A DNA stretch of 64,000 nucleotides from Bin76 sp963665765 (GCA_963665765.1 OY762464.1:434001-498000); one strand, 5' to 3'. Counted from the first letter of the stretch, positions 1 to 8,380 are shown. The notes: generated from the letters alone by a model not told the origin. Program-made: numbers and translations.

Positions 1-761
1 TCCACCCCTTTGATGGCATGAATGGACATCAGCGCCCCGGCCAAGAGCGCGTCGAGCTTGCGATCCCAGTGGACGTGGCTGCCGATCCCGGGAGGCAAGC
101 CATAAGCCAGCACCTCCACCACCCCACCCAGGGTGTTCCGGTCCGCCTTGGCCTCCTGGATCTGGGCGATCATGGCCGCCTCTGCTTGCGGGTGGAACAC
201 CCGCACCGGCGAACGGTCGATGGTCTTCAGATCGGAGGGCGCCGGAAGCGGATGATCGGGCGTCGCGGCCCCGCCGATGGCCACCACGTGGCTGAACACC
301 TCCACGTCCAAGGCGGCCAACAGCACCTTGGAGAGATATCCCACCACCGTTCGGGCGGCGGTTTCCCTCGCCGACGCTCTTTCCAGGATATTGCGGGCGT
401 CGTGGGTGTCGTACTTGATCATCCCGGCCAGATCGGCATGCCCCGGACGGGGAGCGGTCATTCGCCGCCGCGGCTTGGGCCCGGGGAACGGACTCATCTC
501 CTTCTCCCACTTGGGCCATTCGGTGTTGCGGATGACCACCGCCACCGGACTCCCCAACGTATATCCGTGCCGCACCCCTCCCATGATCTCGAGCTTGTCC
601 TGCTCCAGCTTCATCCGGTTCCCCCGCCCAAATCCCATCCGCCGCCGCGCCAACTCGTCCGCCAAACCATCGGCACTGAAGGGAAGCCCCGCCGGCAAAC
701 CCTCCACGACCGTCACCAAACCGGGCCCGTGCGACTCGCCCGCCGTCAGAAACCGAAGCAT
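1..761 (-). CDS. aroC: Chorismate synthase, 3' end cut by window edge
   Basis: Converts EPSP to chorismate, the last step of the shikimate pathway, using reduced FMN. The reverse strand reads MLRFLTAGESHGPGLVTVVE from an ATG at 761. This is the standard N-terminus of the family, with the ESHGPGL motif near residue 8 and the GRGNRMK motif about 45 residues in. A block reading RPGHADLAGMIKYDTHDARN and an ERASARETAARTV block follow, also typical. About 253 of the usual 360-400 residues are visible, and the C-terminus lies beyond position 1. It is the most distal gene of the minus-strand run from 4463, separated from uppS by about 220 bases in which I see no gene. The identification is secure. 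Confidence 0.95.
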   Translation of the reverse strand, partial: MLRFLTAGESHGPGLVTVVEGLPAGLPFSADGLADELARRRMGFGRGNRMKLEQDKLEIMGGVRHGYTLGSPVAVVIRNTEWPKWEKEMSPFPGPKPRRRMTAPRPGHADLAGMIKYDTHDARNILERASARETAARTVVGYLSKVLLAALDVEVFSHVVAIGGAATPDHPLPAPSDLKTIDRSPVRVFHPQAEAAMIAQIQEAKADRNTLGGVVEVLAYGLPPGIGSHVHWDRKLDALLAGALMSIHAIKGV

Positions 762-982
762 TCCCCAAGATGCTACCGGCAAAGCCGCGGGCTTCTTGAC
801 ACACCGTTGGTCACTGAATCTTCACCCCGAATTCCTCAAATGGCCGCGCAGCATCTTTTGCCTCGCAAGGGGCACTGACAAAACGGCTTTCGTTCGCTCC
901 CCGGGGGCGGCGAGAATGGTTTGGTTCGGTCGTCCGAGTCGTCTGCAATCAGCCGGACAAACCGAAAGAGGCTGCCGAAACC

Positions 983-1702
983 CTAGGTATCTTGGATTCG
1001 ACCGAATCGCCGCTCTCGACGTTGGTACTCCAAAAGGGCTTGGCGGAAGTGGCGGCGGTCGAAGTCGGGCCACAGCACGTCGGTGAAGTACAACTCGGCG
1101 TAGGCCCCCTGCCAGAGGAGGAAGTTCGACAACCGATTCTCTCCCGAGGTGCGAATAATCAGGTCGACTTCGGGCATCTCGGGAACGTGCAACCGGGCCG
1201 CCACAGCCTTCTCATCAACATCTTCGGGTCGGATCCTTCCCGCCGCGGCCTCCGCCACCAGTAGGCGGGCGGCTTCCACGATCTCCCGCCTCCCCCCGTA
1301 GTTGAAGGCCACCACCAGGTTCAATCCCGTGTTGGAGGCGGTGAACTCCAGGGATTGGCGTATATTGCGACGGACAGGGGCGGGTATCCGAGGATCGGTC
1401 AGGTCGCCGGCAAAGTGCAGGCGGGCGCCCCGTTCGGCTAGTTCCCGGCTGCGCCGCAACAGCAGCTCGTCACAGAATTCCATCAGAAATTCGACCTCGG
1501 CGGCAGACCGATGCCAGTTCTCGGTGGAGAAAACGAACACCGTGAACCACTCCACCCCCGCCTCCAGGGCGGCTTCCAACACGTCGAGCAGCGCTTTTTC
1601 GCCCGCCACATGCCCGGCCACCCGCGGCAACCCGCGCCGTTCAGCCCAGCGGCCGTTCCCGTCCAGGATCACGCCCACATGGCGAGGAACCTCTCCGGTC
1701 AT
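983..1702 (-). CDS. uppS: Isoprenyl transferase (undecaprenyl diphosphate synthase)
   Basis: Cis-prenyltransferase that extends farnesyl or a related diphosphate with isopentenyl diphosphate to make the lipid carrier for cell-wall synthesis. The 239-residue protein has the catalytic Asp14 in VILDGNGRWA, the FSTEN motif in the first third, and the C-terminal RTSGENRLSNFLLW block followed by GAYAELYF at residues 184-206, which carries substrate-binding Arg and Glu residues. The length is normal for the family. The ATG overlaps the recO stop by four bases (ATGA), so the two are probably translationally coupled. Some actinobacteria have a short-chain paralogue, so the exact product length is not determined by sequence alone. 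Confidence 0.93.
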   Translation of the reverse strand: MTGEVPRHVGVILDGNGRWAERRGLPRVAGHVAGEKALLDVLEAALEAGVEWFTVFVFSTENWHRSAAEVEFLMEFCDELLLRRSRELAERGARLHFAGDLTDPRIPAPVRRNIRQSLEFTASNTGLNLVVAFNYGGRREIVEAARLLVAEAAAGRIRPEDVDEKAVAARLHVPEMPEVDLIIRTSGENRLSNFLLWQGAYAELYFTDVLWPDFDRRHFRQALLEYQRRERRFGRIQDT

Positions 1703-2418
1703 TGCAACGCCGCCACCGGGCGAAAGCGGCGGTCCAGGTGGATCTCCAGAAAACGACAGACGACGTTCATGGCCTGCTGGGACAACTCCGTGGTGGCGAA
1801 CGGCAATTCTGCCAAATCGGCCCGGGCCAGTTCGGTGAGGTGTTCAGTCACGCCGCCCACCAGCCGGACCGAGCCTTGCGTTTGGCATCGGCGGCATATT
1901 ACCCCTCCGCCCTCGAAATTGAATCTGGCGAGGCCGTGGTCCCGACCGCAGGAGGCGCACCACTCAAGAGCCGGGGCCACCCCCGCCACCTCGGCCAGGC
2001 GCAGCAGGAAGGCGGTGGTCAGGCCGGGAATGTCCGGGGTGGTGCAGAGAACCCGAAGGCTCCGGGTGAGCAACCCGTATAGCGATCGGGAACGCTGCTC
2101 GGACTGGGCAACCGCATCCACGGCGTTGACCATCAGGGAAGCGCTGAGGAGACGATCCAAATCGGACCGGAGCTCCGGGTGGGACGCCATCACGTTCACC
2201 GAGGTGATCAGATCCAGTTCCCGCCCGCGATACAGCACCAGTTCAACCTGACAGAAGGGTTCCAGCCGACCCCGCAACCGGCTCTTGACCCGGCGTACCC
2301 CCCGCGCCACGGTGCGCAACTTACCCCTTCGGGGGCTCAGCAACACCACCACCCGATCCGCCTCGCCGAAGGGGTAACTGCGCAGCACCACCCCTTCCTG
2401 ATGGCTGATCTTGCTCAT
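1699..2418 (-). CDS. recO: DNA repair protein RecO
   Basis: Recombination mediator of the RecFOR pathway that helps load RecA on SSB-coated gaps. The N-terminus (MSKISHQEGVVLRSYPFGEA) is a typical RecO OB-fold start, with the family's 'G(E/D)ADRVVVLLSP' run next. A CASCG...CRRC zinc-binding motif sits around residues 155-180. I prefer the ATG at 2418 because homology begins there; an upstream in-frame start at 2481 would add 21 residues that do not look like RecO and would overlap the dehydrogenase. The protein is about 239 residues, normal for the family. It overlaps uppS by four bases. Confidence 0.92.
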   Translation of the reverse strand: MSKISHQEGVVLRSYPFGEADRVVVLLSPRRGKLRTVARGVRRVKSRLRGRLEPFCQVELVLYRGRELDLITSVNVMASHPELRSDLDRLLSASLMVNAVDAVAQSEQRSRSLYGLLTRSLRVLCTTPDIPGLTTAFLLRLAEVAGVAPALEWCASCGRDHGLARFNFEGGGVICRRCQTQGSVRLVGGVTEHLTELARADLAELPFATTELSQQAMNVVCRFLEIHLDRRFRPVAALQ

Positions 2419-2477
2419 ATGACAGGATGATCCCGGCGAGATGAAAATGGTCTGGTCGCCCGGCTGGTGGCGGGCGA

Positions 2478-3410
2478 TCACACAATCAGGTTAACCCACT
2501 CACCTTCTCCACGGAAGGCTTGCAGGTTGGCCGCGAAAATCTCCGCCAGGCGAACGGCGTACTCGGGAGAGAACCCGCCCAGATGGGGAGTGAGCACCAC
2601 CTTGGGATGACGCCACAGGGGTGAGTCCTCCCCAAGCGGCTCCGGCATGGTCACATCCAAGCCGGCACCGCGCAGTTCCCCAGAATCCAGCGCGACCAAC
2701 AGCGCCTGGGTGTCCACCACCGAACCCCGGCCCACGTTCACCAACCACCCATCCCCCAAAGCAGCCAACTCGGCGGCCCCGACCTGGGGCGGCGCTCCTC
2801 GCCCATGGGGAAGGGCACTGATCACCGCATACGAGCGGCGGCACACCTCGACGGTCGCCTCGGGAGGATAAACACGTTGGGCGCATCCCCCGTAGGAGTC
2901 GGGATTCCGCTTGGTGCCGATCACCTCCATTCCCCACGCCCGGGCCCGCCAGGCGATCTCCTCCCCCACGGTTCCCAGTCCCAGCACCCCCAAGGTCTTG
3001 CCGGTCAGTTCGTAGCCCATGCCCTGCCTCCACAACGCCCGCTCCGAATACCGCACCGACTTTCCCACCCGCCTGGTCAGGGCCAGCAACAAGGCAAAGG
3101 CGTGCTCCGCCACCGCCGCCGCGTTGGCGCCCCGGCCCGAGGTCAGACGGATACCCGCCGCCCGCAAATCATCGATCGGGTAGTTGTCCAAACCGGAGGA
3201 GATTGACTGTATCCACCGCAGACCCCGGGAAAGGCACTCTTCGGTCCAAATAAAGCTCACCAGAATCTCCACGCGGGGATCGGCCAGACATCGGCTCAGA
3301 GCCGCCAGATCGGCGGGTGTGATTACCTCCAATCCCCCGATTCCGGCCAGGCTCTCGGGCACCCCGCGCGGGTGGCAGGGATGAACCACCACCGCAATGG
3401 CGTCGCTCAT
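2478..3410 (-). CDS. D-isomer-specific 2-hydroxyacid dehydrogenase family protein
   Basis: NAD(P)-dependent oxidoreductase of the phosphoglycerate/glyoxylate reductase family. From the start at MSDAIAVVVH the 310-residue protein has the Rossmann motif GLGTVG at about residues 144-149, a NVGRGSVVD segment, then TPHLGGFS with the catalytic His near the C-terminus. The arginine and acidic residues of the catalytic triad lie in the NVGRG and LDVTMPEPL blocks. The substrate cannot be inferred. It lies between the HTH protein and recO, apparently in one transcription unit. An upstream in-frame start at 3470 exists but overlaps the preceding gene. Confidence 0.85.
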   Translation of the reverse strand: MSDAIAVVVHPCHPRGVPESLAGIGGLEVITPADLAALSRCLADPRVEILVSFIWTEECLSRGLRWIQSISSGLDNYPIDDLRAAGIRLTSGRGANAAAVAEHAFALLLALTRRVGKSVRYSERALWRQGMGYELTGKTLGVLGLGTVGEEIAWRARAWGMEVIGTKRNPDSYGGCAQRVYPPEATVEVCRRSYAVISALPHGRGAPPQVGAAELAALGDGWLVNVGRGSVVDTQALLVALDSGELRGAGLDVTMPEPLGEDSPLWRHPKVVLTPHLGGFSPEYAVRLAEIFAANLQAFRGEGEWVNLIV

Positions 3411-3426
3411 CTCCGGTGGGGAGTCA

Positions 3427-3996
3427 TCAGCCGAAGATGGCGTCCCACAGACTTCCCAGCTCCCCCCCAACCCTGCGCAGCGCCCACATCAGCAAAAGCG
3501 CCAAAAGCGCCAGCCCCGCCCCGGTCAGCAGAAAGCGGATCCGATACACCCAGCGCTCCTCGGGAAGGTTGTATCGGTAGGAGAAAATCCCCGACGGTCC
3601 TCCCTCCGGATCGGGGGGCGCCGCAACAGGGGCCAACTCCCGGGTGGACTGAGACACCACATCCAGAGGATGCACGGAGGAATCCTCGACCGGCTGGGAC
3701 AAGCTGGCCAGAGACTGACGAACAGTCATCTTCGGTTTCTCGAGCACCGGCGGCGAGAAACCGGCGGCGCGGGCCAGCAAACCCTCGGGCGTCTCCAGAA
3801 TCGTCTCCAGGGAACGCAGCAACCCCGGATGCATGGGTATCTCCACCCCCCGCTCCCAATCCTTGATCTGTGCCTGAGAAATCCCCAACTGCCGGGCGAT
3901 CTGCCTTCTCCTCAGACCCCGCCGTCGACGAAAGCTCTCCAGTATCTCGCCAAAAGTGGGGCCGGCGCCGCGTCTTGCACTCATCCGATCGGTCAT
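3427..3996 (-). CDS. Helix-turn-helix protein with C-terminal membrane anchor
   Basis: A 189-residue protein with an N-terminal XRE/Cro-type helix-turn-helix (about residues 14-75; RRRQIARQLGISQAQIKDWE). A low-complexity linker follows, then one strongly hydrophobic helix near the C-terminus (IRFLLTGAGLALLALLLMW, about 155-173) and a short tail. The layout resembles RodZ-like cytoskeletal adaptors in reverse emphasis, but no RodZ periplasmic domain is present. It could be a membrane-tethered regulator. An alternative start is the second Met at residue 5 (position 3984). It is followed after 16 bases by the dehydrogenase gene, suggesting one operon. Confidence 0.7.
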   Translation of the reverse strand: MTDRMSARRGAGPTFGEILESFRRRRGLRRRQIARQLGISQAQIKDWERGVEIPMHPGLLRSLETILETPEGLLARAAGFSPPVLEKPKMTVRQSLASLSQPVEDSSVHPLDVVSQSTRELAPVAAPPDPEGGPSGIFSYRYNLPEERWVYRIRFLLTGAGLALLALLLMWALRRVGGELGSLWDAIFG

Positions 3997-4040
3997 GATG
4001 AAAAGAATACGCCGCGGCCGGCGCTTGCCGAGTCATCTGC

Positions 4041-4463
4041 TCAGTGAGGGGGATCGGCGGGCACGCTGTCGGGCTCGGGTTGAGCAGTCACCCGCATCTC
4101 AGCAACTCCTTTAACGTTCCAGCACAGAGTCCGGCCCCCCGGCACCAGCATTCGGAAAGGTCCTCCCCTCTCTTCGGGAAGCCCACCGCCCCGCCATTCG
4201 TACACCACCACTCCCTTCGAGGCCAACTCCTCGATGGGGATCGACGCCCGATAGGCGCCGTCCCCGCTTTCCACCGAAACAAACCCACCCCTGGGATCCG
4301 ACGACGACAAGAGAACCTCCGCCGAGACGCCACCTCCCGCAGAACCGGCCACCTGACCCGGCAGTCCCGCCAAGTCCTCTCTGCGCCACTCGCCGGGACT
4401 CCTCACCAACCCGGTCACCCGCAGAACCGACGCCATCTCTTGATCCAACCGGCTATCACCCAT
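4041..4463 (-). CDS. Small molybdopterin-binding-domain-like protein
   Basis: A 140-residue protein resembling a trimmed sulfite-oxidase-type molybdopterin-binding domain: an opening GLVRSPGEWRREDLAGLP strand, then GGFVSVESGDGAYRASIPIE, and a closing GGPFRMLVPGGRTLCWNVKG followed by VAEMRVT. A Cys sits in the GRTLCWNVKGV segment. Full sulfite-oxidase-fold domains are larger, so catalysis is doubtful. No signal peptide or membrane helix is seen. It lies upstream of the HTH gene and directly beside the selenocysteine tRNA, which is on the other strand. Function unknown beyond the domain resemblance. Confidence 0.6.
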   Translation of the reverse strand: MGDSRLDQEMASVLRVTGLVRSPGEWRREDLAGLPGQVAGSAGGGVSAEVLLSSSDPRGGFVSVESGDGAYRASIPIEELASKGVVVYEWRGGGLPEERGGPFRMLVPGGRTLCWNVKGVAEMRVTAQPEPDSVPADPPH

Positions 4464-4507
4464 GACCCATTCACAGTACCAGCCGCCCTCCGGTAACCTT
4501 ACCGACG

Positions 4508-4599
4508 GGAGGCGAGCGAGCGCCTGGTGGGCTCCCCGGTCTTCAAAACCGGTGGGGGGTCAAAAGACCCCCGGCGGGTTCGATTCCCGTCCGCCTCCG
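4508..4599 (+). tRNA. selC: Selenocysteine tRNA (anticodon TCA)
   Basis: Decodes UGA as selenocysteine with SelB. The 5' acceptor strand GGAGGCG at 4508 pairs perfectly with CGCCTCC ending at 4598, and G4599 is the discriminator. The anticodon loop reads CTTCAAAA with TCA at its centre. A long extra arm is formed by a GGGGGTC/GACCCCC stem with an AAAA loop, and the T arm has GGTTCGATTCC. The 92-base length and long variable arm are characteristic of tRNA-Sec rather than tRNA-Ser. The CCA end is not encoded. No selA, selB or selD is in the window. Confidence 0.95.
4588..4599 (+). repeat. Candidate attachment-site repeat, left copy (tRNA-Sec 3' end)
   Basis: The 12 bases CGTCCGCCTCCG form the extreme 3' end of the tRNA-Sec gene and recur exactly, in the same orientation, at 15076-15087. 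Integration into a tRNA 3' end leaves this kind of direct repeat at both ends of an island. The content between the copies is accessory (IS element, toxin-antitoxin, helicase, orphan genes), while core genes flank both sides. No integrase is visible, so the element would be a degraded or dependent one. Confidence 0.5.
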
Positions 4600-5349
4600 C
4601 GATAATCCCAACATAACCCCAGGTCAGAGCCACATTAGAGGTTTCTGATACTACTTATAGTACAAAATCTTGGCGTGACCGACTGCTCTGTTTCGCTCTT
4701 ACCTGGGAGGGAGGGTACACCGGTTCGGATGGAGTACCGGTAAAAGCGGGTTGAGTAGATGTTCCCCGGTGGGTGGAGAAGTCTTGGTCTTCTTCAAAAC
4801 GAGCCTGCCCAGGGCGCTTCTGCCGCAAACATCAGGCACCGGAACACCCTTAGCGTTTACTTCCTATCCGTCAAAGGTTGTCGGATATTCCGGAGGGTGG
4901 CAACTGCTGAAGATGTCCTGCAGACTGGCGAAAGCTCTGTAAGGTCTGGTGGCTGGGATTCAGCGAAGATAGATTCCTTATGATGCGCGAACTGAGAGCT
5001 GAAGAACAGGCGGTCGTGGCTCACATTGAGGGGTCAAGCCGCAGATCAGAGAGCCTTTCCGGGGGCTTTGATCCGAGCTTCCATATATGGAAAGCATAGT
5101 TCCATGGGCGCTTTCCAAGTGGTTCGCTCTTTCCCAATCATTACATCGTTTGGGTGGTTCACGGCTTCATTTTAATCGTGGCCATGATCCAGTGTGACTC
5201 CCAAGCCCAAATAATGGTCGGCCACCGCTGGGCGCCGCTGGTGTATGGGACCCTTCTTCGTCTGAGTGAGATATTGTGTTCCTCGCAACGGCTGTTGCTA
5301 GGTGATAGCAGATTCCAGTAGAGGCAGAATACCCGAAAGCTTGTTGAGG
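4600..5349. other. 750-base stretch without a recognisable gene
   Basis: Only short reading frames occur. I looked for an integrase remnant next to the tRNA (Arg...His-x-x-Arg...Tyr or serine recombinase signatures) in all frames and found none. A 39-codon frame from 4981 (MMRELRAEEQAVVAHIEGSS...) has no homologue I know and no clear ribosome-binding site. The stretch is visibly richer in A/T than the flanking housekeeping genes. Most likely decayed element sequence. Confidence 0.5.
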
Positions 5350-6645
5350 TTAGTCCCAGTTGGGGGCGTTGTTACCTCCCATCCAGTGGTCCCATTCTGT
5401 TTCGTTGGGATAGTCGGTGGGTGGTTGGGGTCCGTCGTACATCCACTGGTCGGTCGGCGGCCCGGTGGCTCCGATCGCGAACCAGTGGCCGGTGGTGGTT
5501 ATGCGTTCGGCGTACCAGCGTTGGCCGCTTCGGTCTACATGTATGCGGATCCCGCTGGGGGTGGGTAACCCTTCCCGTTCGGCCAAATGCTCGACCGCGA
5601 GGTCCGTTTGGTATCTGTTACCGTTTTTGCGGTAATAGCCGAATTGCCAATTGGCGAGGGTACGCAAAGCCTCCTTTGTCTCGCGGTGTTCTCGTTGGTC
5701 GAGTTGCCTGCCGGAGGCATCAACTTCTACCCGTCCGACGTTGTCGATTAGCCGTTGGTGAAAGGCATTTTCGGCAGCGACCCGTTTCCGCTCTTGGTGC
5801 ATCATCGTTCCAACTGCTATCCACGCGTCTCGGAATCCGCTGGTCTGCCCGAGGTGCCAAGATCCGGAGCGCAGTAGCCGCAGCACGCTACGCCTGCCAG
5901 CTGCTCGTAGGACTACAGCGATCTTTTGCTTGAACTGATTCTGACCTTCTGCGGTGAACCCCATCTGCCGAAATGCGCTGTCGTAGGCAGCCCAGACGGC
6001 CACCAGATAAACATAGGCAAGCGTCGGGGGTGTCAGCCAGATCGGGAGGAAGAACTCCCCCACGAGTTCCTCGAAGTCGATACTCGACCGTTCGCTTACC
6101 AGCCGCCAGACTGTCCAGACCACGACCGAGAGTCCATACATGCTTAGGTATCCGTTTGCGAGCTTGCGGGCTGGGGCGTGCTTGGGGTCATCTCCGACCA
6201 CCGCCAAAAGGGAAAACAGAACTGCCAGCGCCTGTGTGGGGATCTCGACCCATAGCGGGAACGATGCAAGGTTCGCTACGTATTCGACGACGGCCACGAT
6301 CCCGACCGTTCGCAGAAGCACCCGTCGGAAGAACCCTGGCTCGGTGATCGCTTCAGGGAACTTGAAGAGCAGCCCGAACCCTGTCAGCAGCAGCCAGAGA
6401 ACCGTGGGCTTCCACAGGTCCGAACTCCATAGACCGATCTCGGTCGCCCAAATCAGCACCGTCCCCATCCACACCACATACAGCACCAGCGGAACTAATA
6501 CCTGCCACTGCCGCATTGCCGAAAACAGCCCCCGGAGCGGGGAGGACCCATCGCTGCCTCGCGCCCTTAGCGCGAACCAACCCAACCCCAGGCCAAACAC
6601 GACCACCGTTGCAACCTCCCGATTGGTCAACACCCCTTCATCCAC
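5350..6645 (-). CDS. Multi-pass membrane protein with soluble C-terminal domain, unknown function
   Basis: I do not recognise this family. The N-terminal half contains about seven hydrophobic helices (for example VLVPLVLYVVWMGTVLIW and VLFSLLAVV). The C-terminal half (about 200 residues) is soluble and charged, with a KEALRTLANWQFGYYRKNGN segment and a Trp-rich tail ending near DHWMGGNNAPNWD. I prefer the GTG start at 6645 because GGAG lies just upstream; an ATG at 6672 lacks a ribosome-binding site. It is isolated, with gaps on both sides, inside the putative island. Confidence 0.6.
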   Translation of the reverse strand: MDEGVLTNREVATVVVFGLGLGWFALRARGSDGSSPLRGLFSAMRQWQVLVPLVLYVVWMGTVLIWATEIGLWSSDLWKPTVLWLLLTGFGLLFKFPEAITEPGFFRRVLLRTVGIVAVVEYVANLASFPLWVEIPTQALAVLFSLLAVVGDDPKHAPARKLANGYLSMYGLSVVVWTVWRLVSERSSIDFEELVGEFFLPIWLTPPTLAYVYLVAVWAAYDSAFRQMGFTAEGQNQFKQKIAVVLRAAGRRSVLRLLRSGSWHLGQTSGFRDAWIAVGTMMHQERKRVAAENAFHQRLIDNVGRVEVDASGRQLDQREHRETKEALRTLANWQFGYYRKNGNRYQTDLAVEHLAEREGLPTPSGIRIHVDRSGQRWYAERITTTGHWFAIGATGPPTDQWMYDGPQPPTDYPNETEWDHWMGGNNAPNWD

Positions 6646-6851
6646 AGCAACTCCCTTTCGACAAAACCGCATTGCCCGGCAAGCAAGACACCCGCTACAA
6701 ACACTTGGTCCGGGACCCCCAAAAGTGAAGCGAGACCGATGGGATGGTCCCTACACCGGACCTCGCTTCAAGGTAGTGAGTTCAGTTTGGTTTTACGAGT
6801 GGGAGGTGCCAGATCGACGAGGGTTTATGTCGCTGGCGGCCGGAGGCCTCA

Positions 6852-7208
6852 TCACCTAGGATGCATTCCCCAGAACAATTTCCAGATTCTCCCAGTAAAA
6901 CGTTTCCACCAGGGCTTCATTTCTTCTGCCAGTTCAAACAGCCTTGGTGTCAGCCCCAGCGACTTTGTATCGGAGTTATCTGACAGCTGTTGAAGCTGGT
7001 AAACCACAGCAGCCTTATAAATCAGGTCAGGATCATGGGTGTATATCCCAATATCTCGAAGTAACAAATAGTCCGTCACCACGCCATCTCGATGGGCGAA
7101 CCATGCTTTGGCAACACGCCGCATCCTCTGTTGATGGCGTTTGGCTTTGAGCCACTCCACCGTAAGTAAAGTGCTGATACCAGCTAGATACCCTAGGAAG
7201 GCTTCCAT
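6852..7208 (-). CDS. Small protein with N-terminal membrane segment, unknown function
   Basis: A 118-residue protein. The first 17 residues (MEAFLGYLAGISTLLTV) are hydrophobic and could be an anchor, followed by a basic patch (KAKRHQQRMRR) and a mostly helical soluble region. It has a good ribosome-binding site (AAAGGAG, spacing about six) and starts 12 bases after the stop of the 58-residue gene at 7221-7397, so the two are probably co-transcribed. No known family recognised. Confidence 0.5.
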   Translation of the reverse strand: MEAFLGYLAGISTLLTVEWLKAKRHQQRMRRVAKAWFAHRDGVVTDYLLLRDIGIYTHDPDLIYKAAVVYQLQQLSDNSDTKSLGLTPRLFELAEEMKPWWKRFTGRIWKLFWGMHPR

Positions 7209-7220
7209 TGTGAGCTCCTT

Positions 7221-7397
7221 TCAATCGAGTGAGCTTTGGTCGAGTTGGTTGATGTGTAGGGTGGCTTTGATGGTGGATGGCCACCATTCGCCGCCGGTGG
7301 TAGGAATGTTTCTTGCGCGGAGTTCTTGGGTTATGCCAGTGAGGCTGTGCCCTTCGCCGTGGAGCTCGAGGATGAGCTTCCGAGTTTCGGGGTTCAT
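7221..7397 (-). CDS. 58-residue protein resembling a serine-recombinase 'Recombinase' segment
   Basis: The reverse strand from the ATG at 7397 reads MNPETRKLILELHGEGHSLT, then GITQELRARNIPTTGGEWWP and STIKATLHINQLDQSSLD. The pattern 'LHxEGxSLxxIAxxLNxxxIPTxxGxxWxxxTIxxIL' is that of the Recombinase domain that follows the catalytic domain in large serine recombinases, here standing alone. It may be a relic of an integrase or a small DNA-binding protein. The 12-base gap to the next gene, with a strong ribosome-binding site, suggests a two-gene operon. Confidence 0.5.
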   Translation of the reverse strand: MNPETRKLILELHGEGHSLTGITQELRARNIPTTGGEWWPSTIKATLHINQLDQSSLD

Positions 7398-7598
7398 GGT
7401 GGATCATGCGGGTTGGGCCACTCGGTCAGTTCTTCAGGTTTGGCACCTTCGCATGGGATCTGCCGATATTGGCCACCTTCCTGACGATCTGCAAGTGCGG
7501 AAGGTTGCGAGCATCCAAGGTGAACCCCTTCGGTTTGTCGGAGTCCCCTGTGGCCGGGTTCAGAGTCTCAAAATCGGCTCATCGTCAAGACTGAAACG

Positions 7599-7886
7599 TT
7601 ACAATCGGTCATAATTGTTGCGAAGATCCGCCTCGACAACCCATGTAGGCTGATTGCCGAATTCAACCAGCACTAGTTTCGGCGGATGTCCCCAACTTTG
7701 GCTCAGTTCAAGGAAGTCGGTGTCCTTGGTGGTGATCATGAAATCGAAATCCTTTGCATATTGCCAAATCCGTGAATCCCCGGCTCGGCCAAAGCCTAAA
7801 GCAACGACATGTGCGGAACCTGGGTAGAGATCCGATAGGAGGCGAGGCAACTGCGGGGAAAGATTCTCGTCAAAGAGCAGTTTCAT
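7599..7886 (-). CDS. DUF5615 PIN-like toxin-type protein
   Basis: A 95-residue protein opening with MKLLFDENLSPQLPRLLSDL and carrying DFMITTKDTDFLELS. These are the two acidic motifs (FDENLS and TKDTDF) of the DUF5615 PIN-like nuclease family. It lies 19 bases downstream of a DUF433 gene, and this pairing is a recurrent predicted toxin-antitoxin arrangement. The C-terminus is slightly short compared with the 110-120 residues often seen, so some loss of the tail is possible. Ribonuclease activity is inferred from family resemblance, not shown. Confidence 0.75.
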   Translation of the reverse strand: MKLLFDENLSPQLPRLLSDLYPGSAHVVALGFGRAGDSRIWQYAKDFDFMITTKDTDFLELSQSWGHPPKLVLVEFGNQPTWVVEADLRNNYDRL

Positions 7887-7905
7887 GCAGGATGGCTGGG
7901 AACGG

Positions 7906-8175
7906 CTACGCCCTCGCCAGGTGCCCGTTGGATGCGTACGCCAGACAGGATCGGATCTGAATCGGGGTTAGATAGTCCCACTCGGAAAGAATGTCTTCCT
8001 CGGTCATTCCGTAAGCCATCTTCTCAAGGATGTCGCTGACCGTAATCCTGGTTCCGACGATACAGGGCTTACCGAACCTCACTTCGGGGTCAACCGCTAT
8101 ATGGTTCCAGTAGTCAATGTGGCCATCAGGCATGAACCCTATTCTATTGGCTGGTGCCAACAGCGGATGCCCCAT
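7906..8175 (-). CDS. DUF433 antitoxin-type protein
   Basis: An 89-residue protein with the DUF433 signature HIAVDPEVRFGKPCIVGTRI followed by TVSDILEKMAYGMTEEDILS and a C-terminal helix ending in CLAYAS. This winged-helix-like family usually precedes a PIN-like partner and is taken to be the antitoxin and autoregulator. A second in-frame Met at residue 15 (position 8133) may be the real start, since homology begins after it. It precedes the DUF5615 gene on the same strand. Confidence 0.78.
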   Translation of the reverse strand: MGHPLLAPANRIGFMPDGHIDYWNHIAVDPEVRFGKPCIVGTRITVSDILEKMAYGMTEEDILSEWDYLTPIQIRSCLAYASNGHLARA

Positions 8176-8292
8176 TGACCCTTGGATGATCCTCGGCTAG
8201 GCAGATCGGGCATCGCCGAACCCAAATGTGGAGCCCTCCCGGTTTGAATGTGGAGTCCTATGTGGAGCCCCTACGGAGCCGCAGGTCAGGGG

Positions 8293-8310
8293 TGGTGGCC
8301 CACAGGCCAC
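8293..8310. terminator. Perfect 7-bp hairpin, possible terminator
   Basis: GGTGGCC and GGCCACC flank a four-base CACA loop, and a T-run (TTTTT) follows about nine bases later on the + strand. It lies between the DUF433 gene and the IS3 relic. The arrangement is terminator-like, but the spacing to the T-run is long and no + strand gene ends here. Confidence 0.3.
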
Positions 8311-8380
8311 CAACTACGGTTTTTGCCTGTTTTCCTTTCTCAAGGTTTCTGACGGTTTCCTGAGGTTTCATACAGCGCTG

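Noticed and set aside
822..1073. An 83-codon minus frame between uppS and aroC
   Set aside because: It overlaps the uppS 3' end, is Pro/Arg-rich and has no ribosome-binding site or recognisable domain.
4600..5349. Integrase gene beside the tRNA-Sec
   Set aside because: No tyrosine or serine recombinase motifs were found in any frame.
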